Assembly: GCF_900177325.1 (NCBI RefSeq)
Contig: NZ_FXBL01000004.1
Location: 1,178,001 to 1,242,000 of the forward strand
Reading direction: 5' to 3'
DNA length: 64,000 nt
Origin: Mesorhizobium australicum
GTDB taxonomy: Bacteria; Pseudomonadota; Alphaproteobacteria; Rhizobiales; Rhizobiaceae
The notes beneath the pieces were generated by a model that made no database searches, was not told the DNA's origin, and was given only the letters and a program-made list of their open reading frames with translations. This document shows, one piece after another, positions 23,685 to 32,812 of this stretch (its first letter is position 1; each line of letters begins with the position of its first letter). A program made the translations under genes and the position numbers.

Positions 23685-25181
23685 GTGAACGCGACATTGC
23701 GAGGCACGGTGCGCTATCCGCATCTGTTCATCGGTGGCGAATGGGTCGCGCCGGAGGGTGGCGGGATGCTGGACAGCATCGATCCCGCCACCGGGCGGCC
23801 TTGGGCGAGCGTCGCCTATGGCGGGCGCAGGGACATCGACAAGGCCGTCGCCGCCGCGCGCGCGGCGCTCGATGGTCCGTGGGGACGGATGCCGGGGCAT
23901 GAGCGGGCGGCATTGCTCTATCGCCTGGCGGACATCTACCAGAAGCGTGCGCCGGAACTTACGCTGCTGGAGGCGCGCGATTCCGGCCGCGCGCTACGCG
24001 AGACGCGCGGCGACATCGGCGCGCACGCCAATTGGTATCGCTGGTTCGCCTCGCTGGCGGACAAGATCTGGGGCCGCACCATCCCGATGGACGACAGCGT
24101 CCATATCTATACGTCGCGGCTTCCGGTCGGCGTCGTCGGCGCGATCACGCCGTGGAACGCGCCGATGCTGACCACGTCTTGGAAGCTCGGGCCGGCGCTC
24201 GCGACCGGCTGCACGGTGGTGCTGAAGCCGGCTGAGCAGACGCCGGTGACCGCGCTGGAGCTGGCAAAGATGATCGAGGAAGCGGGCTTCCCGCCGGGCG
24301 TCGTCAATGTCGTGCCGGGCTACGGCAAGGATGGCGCGGGCGAGCATCTGGTTGCCCATCCCGACGTCGACAAGATCGCCTTCACGGGCGAGGGTGCGAC
24401 GGCGAAGGCGATCCTGAAGACCGGCGCCGACACGCTGAAGCGCTTCTCTTTCGAGCTTGGCGGCAAGGCGCCGCATATCATCTTCGGCGACGCCGACGTC
24501 GAGCAGGCGCTCAACGCGGCAACGAGCTCGGCCTGGGCGGTGTGCGGGCAGAGCTGCGCGCTCGGCTCGCGGGTTCTGGTGGAGCGCCCGGTCTACGATC
24601 GCGTGGTCGAGGTCTTCGCTGAGAGGGCGGCGAAGGTCCGGGTCGGGATGCCGCTGGACGAGGCAACCCATATGGGGCCGCAGTCGTCCGACGAGCAGCT
24701 CCGCAAGACGCTGTCCTATGTCGATCTCGGCCAGGCGGAGGGCGCGCAACTCGTCACCGGTGGCCGGCGCATCACCAGCGGCGCTCTCGCCGACGGCTAT
24801 TTCGTCCAGCCGACGGTGTTCGCCGGCGTGTCGAACCAGATGCGGATCGCCCGCGAGGAGATCTTCGGGCCAGTGGCCTCGCTCATTCCGTTCGACGGCG
24901 AGGAGGAGGCAGTGGCGATCGCCAACGACACGGCCTACGGCCTCACCGCAGGACTGTGGTCGCGCGATCTCGGGCGGGCGCACCGGGTGGCGGCGAAGAT
25001 CCGGGCCGGCATCGTGTGGGTCAACACCTACCGCTACATCCGCTGGACCACGCCCTATGGCGGCTTCAAGGCGAGCGGCTGGGGGCGCGAGAACGGCGTT
25101 GAGGCGCTGGACAGCTATCTTGAAACGCGGACGACCGTCGTCAGCACGACCGGCCAGTTTCCGGACGCCTACGCGAACTGA
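23685..25181 (+). CDS. NAD(P)-dependent aldehyde dehydrogenase
   Basis: Start chosen at GTG 23685 behind GGGAGGA, giving 498 aa, the family norm. The fold is complete: LFIGGEWVAPEGG, the cofactor loop ITPWNAPMLTTSWKLGPALA, GPGYGKDG-like VPGYGKDG, FTGEG, the general-base Glu in FELGGKAPHII, and the nucleophile Cys in VCGQSCALGSR; the late motif EEIFGPVASL is present. It oxidises an aldehyde to a carboxylic acid. It heads an operon with an SDR, two CoA-transferases and an acyl-CoA dehydrogenase, so the product acid is probably activated to a CoA ester. The specific substrate is unknown. Confidence 0.95.
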   Translation: MNATLRGTVRYPHLFIGGEWVAPEGGGMLDSIDPATGRPWASVAYGGRRDIDKAVAAARAALDGPWGRMPGHERAALLYRLADIYQKRAPELTLLEARDSGRALRETRGDIGAHANWYRWFASLADKIWGRTIPMDDSVHIYTSRLPVGVVGAITPWNAPMLTTSWKLGPALATGCTVVLKPAEQTPVTALELAKMIEEAGFPPGVVNVVPGYGKDGAGEHLVAHPDVDKIAFTGEGATAKAILKTGADTLKRFSFELGGKAPHIIFGDADVEQALNAATSSAWAVCGQSCALGSRVLVERPVYDRVVEVFAERAAKVRVGMPLDEATHMGPQSSDEQLRKTLSYVDLGQAEGAQLVTGGRRITSGALADGYFVQPTVFAGVSNQMRIAREEIFGPVASLIPFDGEEEAVAIANDTAYGLTAGLWSRDLGRAHRVAAKIRAGIVWVNTYRYIRWTTPYGGFKASGWGRENGVEALDSYLETRTTVVSTTGQFPDAYAN

Positions 25182-25193
25182 GGAGAGGATCAG

Positions 25194-25964
25194 ATGAGGC
25201 TTGCAGGAAAACTCGCGGTCGTGACCGCGGCTGCGTCGGGCATGGGCCGGGCGGGCGTGGAGCTCTTCCGGAAGGAGGGCGCGGAGGTGTGCGCCGTCGA
25301 CCTCAACGCCGCCGCGCTGGATGCATTGGCGGCGGAGATGAAGGCGCGCGGAACGCCGATCAGCACGGTCCAGGCGGATCTCTCGACCGCGGCCGGTGCG
25401 AAGGGCAGCATCCATGCGGCGGCGGCAAAGCTCGGCGGCATCGACGTGCTGTGGGCGCATGCCGGCATCCCCGGCCCTCCCGGCATCGAGAACCTCGACC
25501 CGGACGCCTACAGGCTGGCGATGGCGCTGAACGTCGATTCCGCCGTGATCGCGGCCGGCGAGGTCATCGGCCACATGCGCAAGCGCGGTGGCGGATCGGT
25601 GATGTTCACGGCTTCGGTGTCCGGCATCGTCGGCTCACGCTTCTCGCCGGTCTATTCGGCGGGCAAGTTCGCGATCGTCGGCCTCACCAAGTCGCTGGCA
25701 CAGACGTTTGCGCCCGACAAGGTGCGCGTCAACGTCATCTGCCCAGGCCTGACCGACACGCCGATGCTCGCCCAGTTCACGAGCCGGCGGGGCGATCCGG
25801 AGGAGGCGGCGGCGAACGAGAAGGCGCTGCTGGCGCAGGTGCCGCTCGGCCGGCGCTGCCGGCCCGACGAGATCGCGCATGCTGCGCTATGGCTCGCCTC
25901 GGACGACGCCTCCTTCGTCACCGGCATCGAGCTTCCGGTCGACGGCGGCTTCACCTGCCGGTGA
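25194..25964 (+). CDS. Short-chain dehydrogenase/reductase
   Basis: A 256-aa classical SDR, 12 bases after the aldehyde dehydrogenase. It has the cofactor motif TAAASGMGRAGVE (a variant of TGxxxGxG), an acidic residue after strand 2 (VDLNAAALDAL) that favours NAD, the structural LWAHAGI (variant of NNAG), catalytic Ser in FTASVSGIVG and the YSAGK active site, and PGLTDTPM. It probably interconverts an alcohol and carbonyl in the same pathway as the neighbouring aldehyde dehydrogenase. The NAG-to-HAG change is mild and seen in related members. Confidence 0.93.
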   Translation: MRLAGKLAVVTAAASGMGRAGVELFRKEGAEVCAVDLNAAALDALAAEMKARGTPISTVQADLSTAAGAKGSIHAAAAKLGGIDVLWAHAGIPGPPGIENLDPDAYRLAMALNVDSAVIAAGEVIGHMRKRGGGSVMFTASVSGIVGSRFSPVYSAGKFAIVGLTKSLAQTFAPDKVRVNVICPGLTDTPMLAQFTSRRGDPEEAAANEKALLAQVPLGRRCRPDEIAHAALWLASDDASFVTGIELPVDGGFTCR

Positions 25965-26002
25965 CGAGAGGGCGAGGCGATGGTGTCGCGGGCATCCAGG
26001 GC

Positions 26003-27241
26003 ATGACCCAGCCGGACCAGGCCAAGGGCGGGGTGGGTCCGCTGCACGGGCTGCGCGTCATCGACATGACGACGGTGCTGATGGGGCCGTCGGCGACGCA
26101 GATCCTCGGCGATTTCGGCGCGGACGTGATCAAGGTGGAGGCGCCGGAGGGCGATCTCGTCCGCCAGATCGGTCCCGCCCGGCATGAGGGGATGGGGCCG
26201 ATCTACCTGCACGCCAACCGCTCGAAGCGCGCGATCACGCTGGACCTGAAGCGGCCGGAAGGCTGCGAGGTGCTGCTGCGGCTTTGCGAAAGCGCCGACG
26301 TTCTGGTCTACAATGTGCGCGCCAAGGCAATGAAGCGGCTGGGCCTTACCTATGAAAAGGTCTCGGCCGCCAATCCTCGGCTGATCTATGCCGGCATGTT
26401 CGGCTACGGGCAGGACGGGCCCTATGCGGCGCGGCCGGCCTATGACGACCTGATCCAGGGCGGTGCCGCCCTTCCCTACCTGTTCTCCCGCGTCAACGAG
26501 GGCAAGCCGCGCTACGTGCCCTCGGCCATCGCGGACCGCGTCGTCGGGCTTGCCGCCGTCGGCGCGATCCTCGCTGCCGTGGTCGACCGCAGCAGGACCG
26601 GGCTCGGCCAACGCGTCGAGATCCCGATGTTCGAGACGATGGTGAGCGTCGTCTTCGGCGACCACATGGGCGGGCTGACCTTCGAGCCGCCGCTCGACGG
26701 CGGCGGCTACAGGCGCCATCTCTCGCCGGGACGGCGGCCCTACCAGACCAGCGACGGCTACATCTGCGCCCTGATCTATACCGACGCCCACTGGCAGCGC
26801 TTCTTTGCCGAGATCGGCCGGCCCGACATGCCCGCCGCGGACCCGCGTTTCCACACATTCGCGTCGCGTATGGCGCATGTGAACGAGGTCTATGACGAGC
26901 TGTCCGAGATACTGCTCACCCGCACCAGCGCCGAGTGGATCGAGTTGCTCGACAGGGCCGACATCCCGGTGATGCCGATGCACGACTTCGAGAGCCTGCT
27001 GGAAGACCCGCACCTGAACGCCACCGGCTTCTTCGACGTGATCGACCATCCGAGCGAAGGGCCGCTGCGGAGCATGGCGGTGCCGTCGAAATGGTCGCGC
27101 AGCGTCGTCGGCGCGAGCCGCCACGCGCCGCGACAGGGCGAGCACAGCGAGGAGATTTTGCGCGAGGCGGGCTACGGCGCGGACGAGATCGCCGGCCTCG
27201 TCGCGTGCGGAGCGGTGCGCGGCGCTGCTTCCGGCGGTTGA
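26003..27241 (+). CDS. Family III CoA-transferase (CaiB/BaiF type)
   Basis: Start chosen at ATG 26003 (MTQPDQAKGG), giving 412 aa. Family features are VIDMTTVLMGPSATQILGD, the Asp-containing QDGPYAARPAYDDLIQG, the NRSKRAITLDLKRPEG segment and GEHSEEILREAGY at the C-terminus. Enzymes of the group transfer CoA from a donor acyl-CoA to a carboxylate (for example formyl, succinyl or butyrobetainyl acceptors) in the cytosol. It follows the SDR by 38 bases and precedes an acyl-CoA dehydrogenase, so it likely activates the acid for beta-oxidation-like steps. Exact acceptor unknown. Confidence 0.92.
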   Translation: MTQPDQAKGGVGPLHGLRVIDMTTVLMGPSATQILGDFGADVIKVEAPEGDLVRQIGPARHEGMGPIYLHANRSKRAITLDLKRPEGCEVLLRLCESADVLVYNVRAKAMKRLGLTYEKVSAANPRLIYAGMFGYGQDGPYAARPAYDDLIQGGAALPYLFSRVNEGKPRYVPSAIADRVVGLAAVGAILAAVVDRSRTGLGQRVEIPMFETMVSVVFGDHMGGLTFEPPLDGGGYRRHLSPGRRPYQTSDGYICALIYTDAHWQRFFAEIGRPDMPAADPRFHTFASRMAHVNEVYDELSEILLTRTSAEWIELLDRADIPVMPMHDFESLLEDPHLNATGFFDVIDHPSEGPLRSMAVPSKWSRSVVGASRHAPRQGEHSEEILREAGYGADEIAGLVACGAVRGAASGG

Positions 27242-27258
27242 GGTTTGAGGAAAACGGC

Positions 27259-28425
27259 ATGCATTTCGACTACACCGAGGAGCAGCAGGCGATCCGCGAC
27301 GCGATAGCCAAGATCTGCGCCGGCTTCGACGACGCCTACTGGCTGAAGCGCGACCGGGAAGGGGGCTTCCCGCACGACTTCTACGACGCGCTGGCGCGCG
27401 AGGGCTGGCTCGGCATCTGCACCGCCGAGGCCCATGGCGGCGCGGGGCTGGGGATCACCGAGGCGGCGATCATGATGCGCACCATCGCCGAGTCCGGCGC
27501 CGGGCTGTCGGGCGCCTCGGCGGTGCATATCAACATCTTCGGGCTCAATCCCGTCGCGGTCTACGGGACCGAGGAGCAGAAGGCCCGCATGTTGCGGCCG
27601 ATGGCGGAGGGGCGCGAGAAGGCCTGCTTCGCGGTGACCGAGCCGAACACCGGCCTCAACACCACCCAGCTCAAGCTGAAGGCGGAGAGGAGGGGCGATC
27701 GCTATGTCGTCAACGGCCAGAAGATCTGGATCTCGACCGCGCAGGTGGCCGACCGCATCCTGCTGCTCGCCCGCACCACGCCGCTGGAGGAGGTGAAGAA
27801 GCCGACGCATGGGTTGAGCCTGTTCTACACCCGCTTCGACCGCGACAGGATCACGGCGAGGGAGATCGACAAGATGGGCCGCAAGGCAGTCGATTCGAAC
27901 GAGCTGTTCTTCGAGAATTTCGAGATCCCGCAAGCCGACCTGATCGGCGAAGAGGGGCGCGGCTTCGAATACATCCTGCACGGCATGAATCCGGAGCGGG
28001 TGCTGATCGCGGCCGAGGCGGTGGGGCTGGGCATGGCGGCGATCAACCGCGCGACGCGCTATGCGAAGGAGCGGATCGTGTTCAACCGGCCGATCGGCCA
28101 GAACCAGGGCATCCAGCATCCGCTGGCGAAGTGCTGGGCCGAGCTGGAGGCGGCGTGGCTGATGGTGATGTCGGCCGCCTGGCAATACGACAACGGCAAG
28201 CCGGCGGGGGCGGCGGCGAACGCGGCGAAATATCTCGCCGGAGAGGCTGGCTTCCACGCCTGCGAGACGGCGGTGATGACGCATGGCGGCTTCGGCTACG
28301 CCAAGGAATACCATGTCGAGCGCTACCTGCGTGAGGTGATGATCCCGCGCATCGCCCCGATCAGCCCGCAGCTTGCCCTCTCCTTCATCGCCGAAAAGGT
28401 GCTCGGCCTGGCGAAATCCTACTGA
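27259..28425 (+). CDS. Acyl-CoA dehydrogenase
   Basis: Start chosen at ATG 27259, giving 388 aa, normal for the family. It has the flavin and substrate motifs CFAVTEPNTGLNTT (about 130) and DRILLLARTT, and the C-terminal lid HGGFGYAKEYHVERYLRE with the R-x-x-x-P-like end. KMGRKAVDSNELFFENFEIP is the usual linker. It introduces an alpha,beta double bond into an acyl-CoA and passes electrons to electron-transfer flavoprotein. The expected catalytic Glu is probably in the MIPRIAPISPQ stretch region, where members normally have an EG(T/S) motif; I do not see that motif clearly, so activity may differ. Confidence 0.9.
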   Translation: MHFDYTEEQQAIRDAIAKICAGFDDAYWLKRDREGGFPHDFYDALAREGWLGICTAEAHGGAGLGITEAAIMMRTIAESGAGLSGASAVHINIFGLNPVAVYGTEEQKARMLRPMAEGREKACFAVTEPNTGLNTTQLKLKAERRGDRYVVNGQKIWISTAQVADRILLLARTTPLEEVKKPTHGLSLFYTRFDRDRITAREIDKMGRKAVDSNELFFENFEIPQADLIGEEGRGFEYILHGMNPERVLIAAEAVGLGMAAINRATRYAKERIVFNRPIGQNQGIQHPLAKCWAELEAAWLMVMSAAWQYDNGKPAGAAANAAKYLAGEAGFHACETAVMTHGGFGYAKEYHVERYLREVMIPRIAPISPQLALSFIAEKVLGLAKSY

Positions 28426-28436
28426 CCCGGCGCGGC

Positions 28437-29702
28437 ATGGTTCGGATCGCCGCCGCCGATCTCGATCTCGCCGCCCTGCTGCGGCCCGGCGACCGCATCG
28501 TGGTCGGCCAGGCGACGGCGGAGCCGCTGACGCTGACGCGCTGTCTGGTTGAGGAGCCGGGATTGCCGGCGGGCTGCCGGATCTTCCTCGGGCCGCTCTA
28601 TTCGGACACGTTCCTCAATCCGCCGGCCACGCCGCTCGGACTTGAGGCTTATGGCGCGATCGGCAAAGGCGCGCAGCTGTCGAGGCAGGGCCGGCTCGAC
28701 ATCCTGCCGATGCCCTATTCGGCACTGTCGGCCGGCTTCGCGACCGGACTTTTGCCCGCCGACTGCGTGATGATCCAGCTCGCGCCGGAGGGGCGGGGAT
28801 ACAATCTCGGCATCTCGAACGACTATGCCGTCGAGGCGGCGCGCCGAGCCCGCTTGGTGATCGCGGAGATCAATCCCACCGCGCCGCGATGCCGGGGCGG
28901 CGAATGGCCGGCGGATATTCCGATCCATGTGATGGTCGAGGCGGAACAGGAACCGCTTGAAGTTTCTTCGCTGACGCATGGAGAGACGGAACTGGCGATC
29001 GCGGCGAATGTTGCGTCGCTGGTGCCGGACCGCGCAGTGCTGCAGCTTGGGGTCGGCGCGATCCCGCAGGCGGTCGCAGCCAGGCTGACGGAGCACCGCG
29101 ATCTCGGGCTGCATTCGGGCGCGCTGTTCGACGGCGTTGTCGACCTCGTCGAGCGCGGCGTCGTCACCAATGCGGCGAAGGAGGTCGAGGCGGGCGTGAG
29201 CGTCGGCGGTCTCCTGATCGGCAGCCGGCGTCTCTACGATTTTGCCAGCGGCAACCCGGCCTTCCATCTCGCGCCGCCATCCGTCACCCACAGGCTGGAA
29301 ACGATCGCTCGCCTCACGCGATTTTGCGCCATCAACTCGGCGATCGAGGTCGATCTCACCGGCCAGGTCAATGCCGAGACGGCGCAGGGGCATTATGTCG
29401 GCGCGATCGGCGGGCAGGTCGATTTCGTCCGCGGCGCGAACGCCTCGCGCGGCGGGCGTGCCATCATCGCGCTGCCGTCGACGGCGCGCGGCGGGATGGT
29501 GTCGCGTGTCGTGCCGCAGGTGGCGACCGTCACCTGCTCGCGCGCCGATGTCGACGCCGTCGTCACCGAATGGGGCATCGCGGAGCTGCGCGGACTGACA
29601 CTCAGGCAGCGGGCGGACAGAATGATCGCCGTCGCCGCACCTCAGTTTCGCGAGGACCTGGCCCGTGCATGGCGAGAGACGTGGAGCACCCACCATGCCT
29701 GA
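28437..29702 (+). CDS. Acetyl-CoA hydrolase/transferase family (4-hydroxybutyrate-CoA-transferase-like)
   Basis: A 421-aa protein. N-terminal half contains RIVVGQATAEPLTL and GISNDYAVEAARRARLVIAE; the C-terminal half has LGVGAIPQAVAARL, the acid patch DLGLHSGALFDGVVDLVERG, and QVDFVRGANASRGGRAI. These are features of the acetyl-CoA hydrolase/transferase (Cat1/4HB-CoA-transferase) group, which moves CoA between acetyl and another acid. It starts 11 bases after the acyl-CoA dehydrogenase and overlaps the next gene, so it is in the same operon. It would recycle CoA or activate a short acid; the acceptor is not evident. Confidence 0.85.
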   Translation: MVRIAAADLDLAALLRPGDRIVVGQATAEPLTLTRCLVEEPGLPAGCRIFLGPLYSDTFLNPPATPLGLEAYGAIGKGAQLSRQGRLDILPMPYSALSAGFATGLLPADCVMIQLAPEGRGYNLGISNDYAVEAARRARLVIAEINPTAPRCRGGEWPADIPIHVMVEAEQEPLEVSSLTHGETELAIAANVASLVPDRAVLQLGVGAIPQAVAARLTEHRDLGLHSGALFDGVVDLVERGVVTNAAKEVEAGVSVGGLLIGSRRLYDFASGNPAFHLAPPSVTHRLETIARLTRFCAINSAIEVDLTGQVNAETAQGHYVGAIGGQVDFVRGANASRGGRAIIALPSTARGGMVSRVVPQVATVTCSRADVDAVVTEWGIAELRGLTLRQRADRMIAVAAPQFREDLARAWRETWSTHHA

Positions 29703-30861
29703 CGCATCCGGCGGGCCGCTGGCCGGCCTGAAAGTGATCGAGATGGCGGGGATCGGGCCTGCGCCCTTCGCGGCCATGATGCTCGCCGACATGGGGGCGG
29801 ACGTGCTGCGCATCGACCGTCCCGAAGCGTCCGGTCTCGGGATCGAGCGGCCAGACCGCTACAACTTCACCGCAAGGAGCCGCCGCTCGGTGGCCATCGA
29901 CCTCAAGCGGCCGGAAGGGACGGCCTGCGTGCTCGACCTCGTCGGCCGGGCGGACGTGCTGATCGAGGGATTCCGGCCGGGCGTGATGGAGCGACTGGGG
30001 CTGGGGCCCGGCCCCTGCCTGGAACGGAATCCGCGCCTCGTCTTCGGCCGGCTGACCGGCTGGGGGCAGGAGGGGCCGCTCGCGGCCGGCGCGGGCCACG
30101 ACCTCAACTACATCGCGCTTACCGGCGCGCTCGACGCGATCGGGCGGGCAGGCCAGCCGCCGACGCCTCCGCTGAACATGCTGGGCGATTTCGGGGGCGG
30201 AGGGATGCTGCTCGCCTTCGGTCTGGTCTGCGCCGTGCTCAATGCGCGCACAGGCGGCGCCGGGCAGGTGGTGGACGCGGCGATCGTGGACGGCGCGGCG
30301 CTGCTTGCCGCTCCCGTCATGGGGCTGCACGGCGCGGGCCTGTGGCCGGGTGCGCGTGGGGAAAACGTCCTCGACGGTGGCGCGCCATATTACGACGTCT
30401 ACCGCTGTGCGGACGGCGCCTATGTCTCGGTGGCGCCGATCGAAGGCAAGTTCCGTGCTTTGCTGCTCGGCCTGCTCGGCATCGCCGAGGCGGACTTTCC
30501 CGACGTGTCCGATCGCGCGAACTGGCCGGCGGCGCGTCGCATCCTGGCCGACCGCTTCGCCGAGAGAACGCGCGACGAGTGGTGCGCGCTGCTCGAAGGC
30601 ACTGACGCGTGCTTCGCCCCGGTGCTCTCCTTCGGCGAAGCCCCACATCATCCGCACAATCACGCCCGCGGCACCTATGTGACGGTGGATGGAGCGGTCC
30701 AGCCGGCGCCCGCCCCGCGCTTCAGCGCGACGCCGCCGCCGATGCCCCGCGCGCCGACGGCGCCGGGGGAGGCGGGCGTCTCTGCGCTGCGCGACTGGGG
30801 CCTTTCGGCCGAGCGCTGCGAGGAACTGGAGCGGGCGAAGGTCGTCGGCCGCGCAGGTTAG
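29695..30861 (+). CDS. Family III CoA-transferase / alpha-methylacyl-CoA racemase type
   Basis: Start chosen at ATG 29695 (MPDASGGPLAG), overlapping the previous stop by eight bases; 388 aa. It carries VIEMAGIGPAPFAAMMLADMG, ADVLRIDRP, KRPEGTACVLDLV and GWGQEGPLAAGAGHDLNY, with DGGAPYYDVYRCADG. The GIGPAPF and GHDLNY patterns point to the racemase branch (alpha-methylacyl-CoA racemase). A racemase would convert (R) to (S) methyl-branched acyl-CoA before dehydrogenation by the neighbouring acyl-CoA dehydrogenase. A second racemase-like protein is encoded at 51998-53095. Confidence 0.9.
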   Translation: MPDASGGPLAGLKVIEMAGIGPAPFAAMMLADMGADVLRIDRPEASGLGIERPDRYNFTARSRRSVAIDLKRPEGTACVLDLVGRADVLIEGFRPGVMERLGLGPGPCLERNPRLVFGRLTGWGQEGPLAAGAGHDLNYIALTGALDAIGRAGQPPTPPLNMLGDFGGGGMLLAFGLVCAVLNARTGGAGQVVDAAIVDGAALLAAPVMGLHGAGLWPGARGENVLDGGAPYYDVYRCADGAYVSVAPIEGKFRALLLGLLGIAEADFPDVSDRANWPAARRILADRFAERTRDEWCALLEGTDACFAPVLSFGEAPHHPHNHARGTYVTVDGAVQPAPAPRFSATPPPMPRAPTAPGEAGVSALRDWGLSAERCEELERAKVVGRAG

Positions 30862-30874
30862 GACGCGTCGCCGC

Positions 30875-31651
30875 TCACTCGTCGATGATCGCGACGGCGC
30901 GGCACCAGCCGGCGGATGCCTTCTCGATCTTGACCGGGAAGCAGCTCACCATGAAGCCGGTCGAGGGCAGGTCCTCCAGCCGGTGCAGCTTCTCGATGTG
31001 GCAGTAGCCGGTGTGGCGGCCGGCCTTGTGGCCTTCCCAGATCAGCGAGGCATCCTTGGTCTCGATGTATTTCTTCGCCGTGTGGATGAAGGGCGCGTCC
31101 CAGCTCCAGCCGTCGGTGCCGGTGACGCGTACGCCGCGGTCGAGCAGATACATCGTCGCCTCGTAGCCCATGCCGCAGCCGCTGGCGACATAGTCGGGCT
31201 GGCCGAATTTCACGCCGGCCGAGGTGTTGACCACGACGATCTCCAGCGGCTTCAGCTCGTGGCCGATGCGCTTCAGCTCGGCCTCGACGTCGGCGGCGGT
31301 CGCGACATAGCCATCGGGGAAATGACGGAAGTCGAGCTTGACGCCGGGCTGGTAGCACCAGTCGAGCGGGATATCGTCGATCCGCCATGCCGGCTCGCCA
31401 TGGTTCATTGTTGGATGATAGTGCCAGGGCGCGTCGAGATGCGTGCCGTTGTGCGTCGACAGGACGACGCGCTCGACCGCCCAGCCGGCGCCGTCCGGCA
31501 GGTCTTCCGCCTTCAGGCCGGGAAAGAACGACAGGATCTGGGCGAGGCTCTGCGTGTGGTCGATATATTCGATCGACGGGATCTGGATCGGCGGGTCCGC
31601 CGGGATGTCGTTGGCGATGGGTATGGAAAGGTCGACGATGCGACGGGCCAT
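30875..31651 (-). CDS. Cyclase-family hydrolase (kynurenine formamidase-like)
   Basis: A 258-aa metal-dependent hydrolase with the family signature HNGTHLDAPWHYHP near residue 65 (H-x-G-T-H-x-D-x-P-x-H), a late His/Glu site and SFFPGLKAEDLPD. Members hydrolyse amides, lactones or cyclic compounds, and most cluster with small-molecule catabolic genes. It is convergent with the CoA-transferase operon and transcribed together with, or just after, the FAH-family gene. No tryptophan-degradation partner genes are present, so a lactone or imide of the local pathway is as likely as formylkynurenine. Confidence 0.88.
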   Translation of the reverse strand: MARRIVDLSIPIANDIPADPPIQIPSIEYIDHTQSLAQILSFFPGLKAEDLPDGAGWAVERVVLSTHNGTHLDAPWHYHPTMNHGEPAWRIDDIPLDWCYQPGVKLDFRHFPDGYVATAADVEAELKRIGHELKPLEIVVVNTSAGVKFGQPDYVASGCGMGYEATMYLLDRGVRVTGTDGWSWDAPFIHTAKKYIETKDASLIWEGHKAGRHTGYCHIEKLHRLEDLPSTGFMVSCFPVKIEKASAGWCRAVAIIDE

Positions 31652-31740
31652 GGTTTCCTTCTCCTCCGAAACAATTCCAGCACAAGTGCGAAGCGGTTTA
31701 GCGTCCGGAATTGCGTGAAAACAAAAGTCGGGTCGCGCGG

Positions 31741-32718
31741 TCAGCCCTGCTGCCGCACGACCTTGTTCTTCAGGATGCCGATCTTCTCGAATTCGAGTTC
31801 GACCACATCTCCGTCGGCGAGGAAATGGCCGGTCTCCAGGCCGCAGCCATTGCCGATCGTGCCGGAGCCGATGAATTCGCCGGCATGGACCGTCTCGTCC
31901 TGCGACATGTGGGCGAGGATCTCCTCGAAGCTGAACAGCATGCCCGCCGTGGTGCTCTCGCAGCGCGTCTCGCCGTTGACGCGAACGGCGGCCTTCAGCG
32001 AATAGGGATCGGGGATCTCGTCCTTGGTGACGATCCAGGGGCCGAGCACGTTGGCGCCGTCGAAGCTCTTGCCTTTGGCGGGCCCGAGGAAGCCGGGCAT
32101 CTCCTTGCCCTGCTGGTCGCGGGCCGAGAAGTCGTTGAAGATCGTGTAGCCGAAGATGTGGTCGCGGGCCTTCGCCGCGCTGACATTGGCGCCCGTCCTG
32201 CCGATCACCACGCCATATTCCAGCTCGTAGTCCATGACCTTCGAGTAGCGCGGCCAGGTGATGGTGGCGCCCGGGCCGCGCACGATCATGCGGTTGGTGA
32301 TGTAGTAGATCGGGATCTGGCGATAGATGTCGGCCAGCGGCGGCAGCGGTTCGGAAGCAAGCGCGGACATGTCGCCGCCGCTCATCAGCTGGCGCATGCC
32401 GCGGCCCGACTGGCGGATATGCGTCTCGTAGCTCATCCCGTCGCGCATCTGCCGCGGCTCGGGCAGCGGCGCCAAGAGCTCGACGTCGCCGATCGCTGAG
32501 GAGAGCGCCGGGTCCTGCCCATGCGCCTCGAACAACCTCGCCGCCTGCTCAAGGCCGGCATCGCCGGCGTCGATCAACGCCAGCATGGAGGCGAAGGGCG
32601 CCGTGCCGGCCCCGCTGCGGGATGCTGCTGCGGCAAGGTCGAAGATACGGGTTCCGTCCCCATGCACGATCGCGATCCGCGCCGCGTCAGATCCTGTCCG
32701 ATAGGTGGCCAGCTTCAT
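31741..32718 (-). CDS. Fumarylacetoacetate hydrolase (FAH) family enzyme
   Basis: A 325-aa protein with an N-terminal domain of about 80 residues and the catalytic FAH barrel. The metal-site motif is DYELEYGVVIGRTG (Glu-x-Glu), followed by GYTIFNDFSARDQQGKEMPG, LGPWIVTKDEIPD, and the late GSGTIGNGCGLETGHFLADGD. The family includes acylpyruvases, 2-oxo-hept-3-ene hydratases and hydrolases of beta-dicarbonyl acids. It is divergent from the ABC transporter operon. It is likely to cut a C-C bond or hydrate an oxo acid in the pathway of the cluster. Confidence 0.92.
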   Translation of the reverse strand: MKLATYRTGSDAARIAIVHGDGTRIFDLAAAASRSGAGTAPFASMLALIDAGDAGLEQAARLFEAHGQDPALSSAIGDVELLAPLPEPRQMRDGMSYETHIRQSGRGMRQLMSGGDMSALASEPLPPLADIYRQIPIYYITNRMIVRGPGATITWPRYSKVMDYELEYGVVIGRTGANVSAAKARDHIFGYTIFNDFSARDQQGKEMPGFLGPAKGKSFDGANVLGPWIVTKDEIPDPYSLKAAVRVNGETRCESTTAGMLFSFEEILAHMSQDETVHAGEFIGSGTIGNGCGLETGHFLADGDVVELEFEKIGILKNKVVRQQG

Positions 32719-32812
32719 GTTCGTCCTCCCGACTTGCTAGCGTATAGATTTTATGTTTTTATCGATATTCGAAACCGGCACGCTTTGGAAGCCGGATTCT
32801 GGGAGGAAATCG